DNA of 6,406 bases. Source: AM-2324 sp042091035. GTDB taxonomy: Bacteria > Bacteroidota > Bacteroidia > Chitinophagales > Saprospiraceae. This document shows positions 1 through 4,925 of this stretch, piece by piece (position 1 is the stretch's first letter; each line of letters begins with the position of its first letter). The notes below the pieces were generated by a model. That model did not search any database, was not told where the DNA came from, and was given only the letters and a program-made list of their open reading frames with translations. The position numbers and the translations under genes were made by a program. Location of the stretch: positions 1 through 6,406 of the forward strand of contig JBELIG010000191.1 of NCBI GenBank assembly GCA_042091035.1. Reading direction: 5' to 3'.

Positions 1-695
1 TCTGCACCCATGTTTGCTTTACGAGCTTTTTTTTGCTCATTATTACTCTCGTAAATTGTGTACTGCTCATATTTTACTGGGTCTTTTTCGGACCAAATAT
101 CTTTACCTATATTGCAAAGAATAATTAGTTCTTCATATAGTTTATTTGATTTTTGCACCCTGCTTTCAACCGCTATATCTCTATTTGCTACTCTGTCCTG
201 TTGAATATTTACTGCATTTTCAAAGCGTTGGCCAGCCTCAGATATTCTTCTTATAGTATTATCGTTTATTCCTACATCGTCTAAGAAATCTGCTTGCTGT
301 CTTGCTACCCGAACAACTCTTCGCCCACAGAAGATTAATTGAGCATCTGTCATATCTCCCATTTTGGACGTTCCAAATTTTCTATATCTACCCGTTTTAT
401 TTGAATACTTCATTGCAACTCGCATCATCAAGGAACGAATAGCTGCTTTCAATTTCTCTGAGGCTTCGTACTTTTTTTCGGTCATAAGCATTTGATCGCC
501 TAGTAACTCTTCATCATCTGGCAGATCTTTGAATTGATCTGTAAGGTTAAAGAAGGTTCTCATTCTACTTTCCTCGTAACCGTAATCTTCAAAAAGTTGA
601 AGATCTCTTTTTGCATTCTTAAGTGACTGAATACATATTTGATAAAGGTCGGCATCTGGAAAATTGTGCTTTCTATTGATGTTCTGCTTTTTCAT
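1..695 (-). CDS. Helical hypothetical protein with internal duplication (C-terminus outside window)
   Basis: An open frame runs without a stop from an ATG at 695 to the left edge, giving 231 codons; the C-terminus is missing. I do not recognise a named family, although similar uncharacterised proteins seem common in Bacteroidota. There is no signal peptide or membrane segment. The protein is charged and looks all-helical. Residues about 17-107 and 119-212 appear to be two copies of one unit. Each begins with a Cys-led helix (C21, C123), followed by a Gly turn (G39, G142), a Q-F or Q-R-F motif (Q54-F55, Q156-F158), a helix with aligned E and K-L pairs (E73/E177, K81-L82/K185-L186), and an aromatic-rich end (Y104-F107, Y209-Y212). 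A weak AGGA lies 11 bases before the ATG. The gene is divergent from the response regulator. It could be a soluble helical-bundle or scaffold protein, but no function can be assigned. The frame is certain; the role is unknown. Confidence 0.85.
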   Translation of the reverse strand, partial: MKKQNINRKHNFPDADLYQICIQSLKNAKRDLQLFEDYGYEESRMRTFFNLTDQFKDLPDDEELLGDQMLMTEKKYEASEKLKAAIRSLMMRVAMKYSNKTGRYRKFGTSKMGDMTDAQLIFCGRRVVRVARQQADFLDDVGINDNTIRRISEAGQRFENAVNIQQDRVANRDIAVESRVQKSNKLYEELIILCNIGKDIWSEKDPVKYEQYTIYESNNEQKKARKANMGA

Positions 696-858
696 CTATG
701 TTTTTTTCCTAAATATAAGGAATTATAAAACAAAATGTTTTCATAATGGGGTGTATTTTGTTCAAATTGTTGAATAAGTGTAAAAGAAAGTTGTAAAATC
801 GAATTATTTAGGGTTTAATTGATGTTATTTGGATTGTAAGAGTGACTAATACAAGGAT

Positions 859-884
859 TTAACATTGAGTTAATAAATTTAATG
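859..884 (+). promoter_or_regulatory. Tandem TTAA-type hexamers, candidate response-regulator operator
   Basis: Three similar hexamers lie head to tail: TTAACA (859-864), TTAATA (870-875) and TTAATG (879-884), starting 11 and 9 bases apart. OmpR/PhoB-family regulators bind direct repeats with roughly one-helical-turn spacing, and Bacillus PhoP uses TTAACA-like repeats separated by about 5 bases. The array overlaps the candidate promoter of a gene encoding such a regulator, so autoregulation is a reasonable inference. The surrounding DNA is AT-rich, and TTAA repeats can arise by chance. Confidence 0.3.
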
Positions 885-892
885 TTCTTTTG
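865..892 (+). promoter_or_regulatory. Candidate Bacteroidota promoter for the response regulator/kinase operon
   Basis: TTG at 865-867 is followed after 17 bases by TTCTTTTG at 885-892. The latter differs from the Bacteroidota -7 consensus TAnnTTTG only at its second base. The spacing is at the short end of the usual range. Transcription would begin near 896-898, leaving a leader of about 30 bases before the ATG at 927. No Shine-Dalgarno sequence is visible there, as is common in the phylum. This is a weak prediction. Confidence 0.3.
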
Positions 893-926
893 TAATGTTT
901 TACTTTACCAATAAGTACACATTAAT

Positions 927-1604
927 ATGACTAAGATACTAATTGTTGATGATGAGCCAGATATTTTGGAATTCCTGCAGTATAATCTAGAGAAAGAGGG
1001 TTTCATGGTCGAAATTGCTATAGATGGAGAAGAGGGACTAATAAAAGCCCACTCTAAAATACCTGATATCGTTGTTTTGGATATCATGATGCCAAGGATG
1101 GATGGCTTTGAAGTATGCAAGGTAATGCGAAAGGACCCAAAATTTGATAATACAATTATTACTTTTTTAACGGCTAAGGATGAGGACTTCTCTCAAATTG
1201 CAGCTTTGGATCTTGGGGGAGATGATTTTATTACCAAACCTGTAAGTCCAAGAGTTTTCACATCTAGAATAAAAGCTTTGCTTCGTAGACACAGAGGAAA
1301 TGAATCCAATAGTCAAGATCAGATAATAAAAATTGCGGACCTTCTTATTGATAAAGAAAAGGTGCTAGTAAAAAGGAAAGATCAAAAGATTGAATTAGCT
1401 AAGAAAGAATTTGAGCTGTTTTGCTTGCTTGTAGAAAAACCTGGTAAGGTTTATACACGAGAAGAGATCTTTAGAAAGGTTTGGGGCACTGATGTTATTG
1501 TTGGCAATAGAACAATAGATGTACATATCCGTAAATTGAGAGAGAAAGTTGGTTCTGAATATATTAAGACGATAAAAGGTATTGGATATAAATTTGAATT
1601 TTAA
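927..1604 (+). CDS. OmpR/PhoB-family response regulator transcription factor
   Basis: This 225-residue cytoplasmic transcription factor is the output half of a two-component system. The receiver domain (about 2-122) has the acidic pocket D8-D9, phospho-acceptor D52 in the motif L-D-I-M-M-P, the switch residue T82 in L-T-A-K, and the conserved K104 in T-K-P. The winged-helix DNA-binding domain spans about 135-225. Its recognition helix lies around 195-209 (R-T-I-D-V-H-I-R-K-L-R), and the wing ends in K-G-I-G-Y-K-F. All catalytic residues are present and the length is normal for the family. The TAA at 1602-1604 overlaps the kinase ATG at 1604-1606 by one base, so the two are co-transcribed and probably translationally coupled. 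The kinase should phosphorylate D52, which typically promotes dimerisation on direct-repeat operators. The pair resembles PhoB/PhoR or PhoP/PhoR, but no phosphate-transport gene is visible here, so I give no gene symbol. Confidence 0.95.
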   Translation: MTKILIVDDEPDILEFLQYNLEKEGFMVEIAIDGEEGLIKAHSKIPDIVVLDIMMPRMDGFEVCKVMRKDPKFDNTIITFLTAKDEDFSQIAALDLGGDDFITKPVSPRVFTSRIKALLRRHRGNESNSQDQIIKIADLLIDKEKVLVKRKDQKIELAKKEFELFCLLVEKPGKVYTREEIFRKVWGTDVIVGNRTIDVHIRKLREKVGSEYIKTIKGIGYKFEF

Positions 1605-2665
1605 TGGTAATAAAAAACCCAACACCCAGGCAAATTGGATTTTTGACTGCAATAATTATTACATTCTTATTGTCTATTGTGATTGCTGTTTTTATTTATT
1701 TTTCTGACCCAAAAATCAATTGGATTCAATTGGCTATTATGGTGCCAATTATTTTTGTTGTTGTTAATCTTGTGGTAATAATTTTTATTAAAGAATATAT
1801 CTACAGAAAAATAAAACTGATTTACAAGTCTATACGGAATCATAAGTTGAATCCAGACGAAACTGCCAGTAATATAGATATCTCTTCAAATATACTTGAT
1901 GACGTAGAACAGGAAGTAAATGATTGGATTGATGATCAGGCTAATGAAATTTCTAGATTGACCGAATGGCAAGAATATCGTAGACGTTTTATTGGTGACA
2001 TCTCACATGAGTTGAAAACGCCCATCTTTAATATCCAAGGCTATCTTGATACATTGATTGATGGCGCTGTTGATGATCCTAAAATCCGGGATAAGTATTT
2101 GGAGAGTGCAGTTCGGAATGTGGTGCGCTTAAATACTATACTCGAAGGGTTGGATGCTATATCAAAACTCGAATCAGGTACCATTATTTTAGAAATTCAA
2201 AAATTTGATATCAAAGAGTTAGTAGAGGAAGTATTTGAAGATTTAGAGTTTAAAGCAAAAAAGAAAGATATATCTCTAGAGTTTAAAGTTGGAGCCGATG
2301 CATCAAGGATGGTAGATGCTGATCGTGAGACAATACATCAAGTGCTTACTAATTTGATTACTAATTCAATTAAATATGGTAAAGAAGCTGGTTCGACAAG
2401 AGTCGGTATGTATGATATGGATAAGCATTTGCTCATCGAGGTGGCTGATAATGGGATTGGAATAGCTGAAGACAATTTAGAACATGTTTTTGATCGTTTT
2501 TATAGAGTTGACAAAAGTCGTTCTAGAAAAAAAGGCGGTGGCTCAGGTCTTGGTCTTTCAATTGTAAAGCATATAGTCGAAGCACATAATCAGTCTGTAA
2601 ATGTTAGGTCTTCCGCAGATGTTGGTTCTACTTTTGGTTTTACTCTTAAGAAATCCTCCAATTAA
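1604..2665 (+). CDS. PhoR-like membrane sensor histidine kinase
   Basis: This 353-residue inner-membrane kinase is the partner of the preceding response regulator. Two transmembrane helices (about 11-33 and 41-62) are joined by an extracytoplasmic loop of only about seven residues. A HAMP-like linker follows (about 63-125). The DHp domain carries the phosphorylated H135 in S-H-E-L-K-T-P. The HATPase_c domain (about 238-351) shows the N-box (N250, N254), the G1 box D282-N-G-I-G, the F-box (F296-F299) and the G2 box G-G-G-S-G-L-G-L (311-318). All motifs for autophosphorylation and phosphotransfer are intact. There is no periplasmic sensor domain and no PAS domain, so the stimulus probably acts in the membrane, in the linker, or through a partner protein. 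This is also how PhoR-type kinases are thought to be controlled by the Pst/PhoU system. The start is fixed by the one-base overlap with the upstream stop. It is the last gene of the operon, with a hairpin a few bases after its stop. Confidence 0.95.
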   Translation: MVIKNPTPRQIGFLTAIIITFLLSIVIAVFIYFSDPKINWIQLAIMVPIIFVVVNLVVIIFIKEYIYRKIKLIYKSIRNHKLNPDETASNIDISSNILDDVEQEVNDWIDDQANEISRLTEWQEYRRRFIGDISHELKTPIFNIQGYLDTLIDGAVDDPKIRDKYLESAVRNVVRLNTILEGLDAISKLESGTIILEIQKFDIKELVEEVFEDLEFKAKKKDISLEFKVGADASRMVDADRETIHQVLTNLITNSIKYGKEAGSTRVGMYDMDKHLLIEVADNGIGIAEDNLEHVFDRFYRVDKSRSRKKGGGSGLGLSIVKHIVEAHNQSVNVRSSADVGSTFGFTLKKSSN

Positions 2666-2668
2666 AAA

Positions 2669-2697
2669 AAGAGAGCATCAATTCAGATGTCTCTCTT
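2669..2697 (+). terminator. Hairpin directly after the kinase gene
   Basis: The arms AAGAGAG-CATC (2669-2679) and GATG-T-CTCTCTT (2686-2697) pair across a 6-base loop, with one bulged T at 2690. The hairpin starts four bases after the kinase stop codon. On the plus strand only two T residues follow, so intrinsic termination there may be weak. On the minus strand the stem is followed by a run of seven T, a better terminator arrangement, so it may also stop antisense read-through from the convergent gene. Confidence 0.5.
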
Positions 2698-2880
2698 ATG
2701 AATAGCTGGTTATTTCTATCAGCCTACCATTTATCTAATCCGACTAAACAGTCTATAAAAAGCCGGATTCAAAAAGGATAATAGTTTTTTTAAATTTTGC
2801 GCACTTGGTTCTTATCTCATTGTAAATATGATGTTATTAATTATAATATTAGTTCCTATATATAATTTGGGTACTTTTTT

Positions 2881-2928
2881 CCAATAAAATAAGGGTTCAT
2901 TTTATAAAATGAACCCTTATTTTATTGG
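2881..2928. terminator. Perfect 48-bp palindrome, probable bidirectional terminator
   Basis: The two 24-base halves are exact reverse complements centred between 2904 and 2905. Each side consists of CCAATAAAATAA followed by GGGTTCATTTTA, or its complement. The GGGTTC/GAACCC core provides the GC part of the stem, with an A-rich arm before it and a T-rich arm after it on both strands, as expected of a two-way rho-independent terminator. It sits between convergent genes, 20 bases past the stop of the AraC-type gene and about 215 bases past the kinase stop. It should therefore serve both, and is the best terminator candidate for the minus-strand gene. Confidence 0.8.
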
Positions 2929-2948
2929 TTATCAAGTGTATTGTTGGT

Positions 2949-4808
2949 TTAATTTAAGTGAATATTATTAAAGAAATCACTTGGGGTTTGGCCTGTGATT
3001 CGCTTAAAGGATCGGTTAAATGATGTTTTAGAATTGAATCCTACCATATATCCATAAGAAAGAAGGGTTAAATTAGGGTGTTCTCCTTCAAGTATGATTT
3101 TTTTGAATTCTTTTATACGATAGCCATTGACGAAATCATTGAAGTTCTTTCCGAATTCCTCGTTGATAATTTTGGATAAGTTATGGCTACTAATACTCAG
3201 TTTCTCGGAAAGTCCAGATAGCGTTAGTTTGGAATCAAGATATGGTTTGTTTGTATCCATAAATGTAAGTATCTGTTCAAGTTTTTCTTTGTTTTTGGGT
3301 TGGCTAGGATTGATAGGGCTTTCATCCACAGGTATTTTAATTGCGGCTTTACTCATCTCTGTAATAGTAAATACCTTGGGTAAATAAAGTGTCATTACAC
3401 CAATTGTTAATCCTCCGAAAGCAATGATAAACCACATGCTATCCGACAGGAAGTGTAGGACAAAGCGGTAATCCTCTAAAGCATCTAAACTTCCAAAATA
3501 GATACCCAATAAAATAATGGTTCCCCATAGTGCAATGGCAATCAATAAAAAGACTAATAGGACATTAATGACATCTTTTTTCTGTTTGATTAGTTCTTTA
3601 TCCTTTGAAGTGGATCTCATACCTGATATTTTTCCAATGATATAGAACATACATGCATTGAAGGCAAACCCTGCTATTGTAGATATAGTCTGTATTTTCT
3701 CAAACTTGAAATCTTGGATGTAGTATATAAACGCCTCTTTCTCCATTGGAGCATAGGTGATAAGAAGAAATAGTGAATATGAAATTCCAGGTATAAATAG
3801 AATATACTTTATGTAAGGTTTCCAGGCTAATTTTAACTCCAACAGTGATTTAGTGAAAAGGATGTATATGGGAATACAAAAGTACATAAGCGTTCCAGGG
3901 ATTACAAACAACTTTGGCATCGCTTGAAAGGCAGCCCTGTTGAAGACTATTGCACGTGCAAAGACTTCTATACCAAGTATTATCAGCCAAAATGCCATCA
4001 ATCGACTTGCCTGATTTGTTCTTCCAGATTTTATAAATAGTATTATTCCCACTATTAATGCAAAAATTGCAGCAATAATTAGGATCATAGTATACGGTGT
4101 CGTTAAGTTACCATCAATGTCCTCCCAACTATCAATCTTATCCTTTTGTACATAAATATCTGTCCACTCATTGGTAATGATTTTTCGATTGGCTTTCGCT
4201 CTTCCGTTTGGCTTAGCCTCGACCATGATCCAATTGCCTCTATGGTATTTATATTCAAGTGTATCTCTACTAAAAGATATGTCCACTTCCCATAAATCAG
4301 TTTCTGCCCTTATTAACCTATAAGTAGTGTCTTTTTCATTCCAGTTGTTGAAATTTCCAACTGCATAAATTGGAAGGTCTTGTGGAAGGTCATTAGGGAT
4401 ATCACTTATTCGAAGTTTAGCAGTATATTTTTTCTTTGTTTCTGGTCTGTCTTCCCAATTAGGAATGGTGTAATTATAATTTCCTGCTTTTTTTATCTTT
4501 CTAGGGTGGATCGGCTCACCTATTGAATTAGATTCCGCTTTGAATGTAGATCCTCTATTGAATTTAAACTCGATTGGAAGTATAAGAGAGCTGGGTATAC
4601 TAATTCTATGAATTTTTGGATCTGTTGGGTCTTGAGAAAGAGCAAATGCGGTATCTTTTGGCGTCCAATTGTTAAAAGAGCCGTAAATATATATTTGAGC
4701 ATCTGTTGTATCTGCAAGTTCTAAGGTTTGAATACTTATATCAACCTGAGATTTACCCGTAATGGCAAATGCGAAACAGCTTATTAGGTATAAATATCTT
4801 TTTAACAT
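2949..4808 (-). CDS. Membrane-bound 7TM AraC-family regulator with tandem CBM48/AMPK-like domains
   Basis: This is a 619-residue one-component receptor and transcription factor. The signal peptide (about 1-20) ends near T-G-K-S-Q. Two related beta-sandwich domains follow, at about 23-115 (G43-S-F-N-N-W48) and 128-220 (G151-N-F-N-N-W156). This G-x-F-N-N-W motif is typical of glycogen-binding domains such as AMPK beta (CBM48). Seven transmembrane helices lie near 239-259, 268-288, 299-318, 333-352, 371-393, 413-437 and 449-476, giving N-out, C-in topology. After a short linker, residues about 508-616 form an AraC-type double helix-turn-helix with the signature G-F-N-S-K-T-S-F-N-R-S-F-K and G-Q-T-P-S-D-F. 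The frame can be extended upstream to a TTG at 4877, but the ATG at 4808 places the signal peptide at the N-terminus, so I chose it. The inferred role is to sense a ligand, possibly an oligosaccharide, outside the membrane and control transcription from a tethered DNA-binding domain. The ligand and target genes are unknown. It is not in an operon with any visible neighbour. Confidence 0.9.
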   Translation of the reverse strand: MLKRYLYLISCFAFAITGKSQVDISIQTLELADTTDAQIYIYGSFNNWTPKDTAFALSQDPTDPKIHRISIPSSLILPIEFKFNRGSTFKAESNSIGEPIHPRKIKKAGNYNYTIPNWEDRPETKKKYTAKLRISDIPNDLPQDLPIYAVGNFNNWNEKDTTYRLIRAETDLWEVDISFSRDTLEYKYHRGNWIMVEAKPNGRAKANRKIITNEWTDIYVQKDKIDSWEDIDGNLTTPYTMILIIAAIFALIVGIILFIKSGRTNQASRLMAFWLIILGIEVFARAIVFNRAAFQAMPKLFVIPGTLMYFCIPIYILFTKSLLELKLAWKPYIKYILFIPGISYSLFLLITYAPMEKEAFIYYIQDFKFEKIQTISTIAGFAFNACMFYIIGKISGMRSTSKDKELIKQKKDVINVLLVFLLIAIALWGTIILLGIYFGSLDALEDYRFVLHFLSDSMWFIIAFGGLTIGVMTLYLPKVFTITEMSKAAIKIPVDESPINPSQPKNKEKLEQILTFMDTNKPYLDSKLTLSGLSEKLSISSHNLSKIINEEFGKNFNDFVNGYRIKEFKKIILEGEHPNLTLLSYGYMVGFNSKTSFNRSFKRITGQTPSDFFNNIHLN

Positions 4809-4812
4809 ATGA

Positions 4813-4820
4813 CAAAAATA
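4813..4820 (-). promoter_or_regulatory. Candidate -7 element for the 7TM-AraC gene
   Basis: Read on the minus strand this is TATTTTTG, a full match to the Bacteroidota -7 motif TAnnTTTG. It ends only four bases before the ATG at 4808, so the transcript would be leaderless or nearly so. No TTG lies at the usual -33 distance. In an A/T-rich stretch this match may be accidental. Confidence 0.25.
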
Positions 4821-4895
4821 ATTTTTTTGATCAACATTAAAAATAATTCTTGAATAGTTTAATCTTAATTCATCCAATTTATTTATCCTAGATTG

Positions 4896-4903
4896 TATAT
4901 TTG
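4896..4903 (+). promoter_or_regulatory. Candidate -7 promoter element for the ABC-F gene
   Basis: TATATTTG matches the Bacteroidota -7 consensus TAnnTTTG exactly and lies 22 bases before the ABC-F start codon at 4926. Transcription would begin near 4907-4910, leaving a leader of about 16-19 bases. No clear TTG is present at the expected -33 position, so the upstream half of the promoter is weak. No Shine-Dalgarno sequence is present; the region before the start is A/T-rich instead. Confidence 0.5.
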
Positions 4904-4925
4904 TGCCCGCACGAAATATATATGA

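Noticed and set aside
710..717. TATATTTA on the minus strand as a -7 element for the left-hand unknown gene
   Set aside because: The last consensus base is wrong and the nearest TTG is only 13 bases upstream, so the match is too weak to annotate.
905..1120. Open frame of 71 codons on the minus strand
   Set aside because: It is antisense to the receiver domain of the response regulator and shows no domain or convincing start context.
1395..1652. Open frame of 85 codons on the minus strand
   Set aside because: It is antisense to the winged-helix domain of the response regulator and the start of the kinase; a shadow frame without independent support.
2737..2769. Inverted repeat AATCCG/CGGATT with a small GACT/AGTC hairpin inside, considered as a terminator or structured RNA
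   Set aside because: The arms are only 6 and 4 bases with a long spacer, and no T-run follows directly; likely chance in the intergenic region.
3127..3387. Open frame of 86 codons on the plus strand
   Set aside because: It is antisense to the 7TM-AraC gene, opposite the conserved linker and DNA-binding domain, and the product resembles nothing known.
4520..4717. Open frame of 65 codons on the minus strand
   Set aside because: It is an alternate-frame shadow of the first CBM48-like domain of the 7TM-AraC gene.
4809..4877. Upstream extension of the 7TM-AraC frame to a TTG codon (23 more residues)
   Set aside because: The extension is polar and would bury the clear signal peptide that begins at the ATG at 4808; a TTG start is also less likely.
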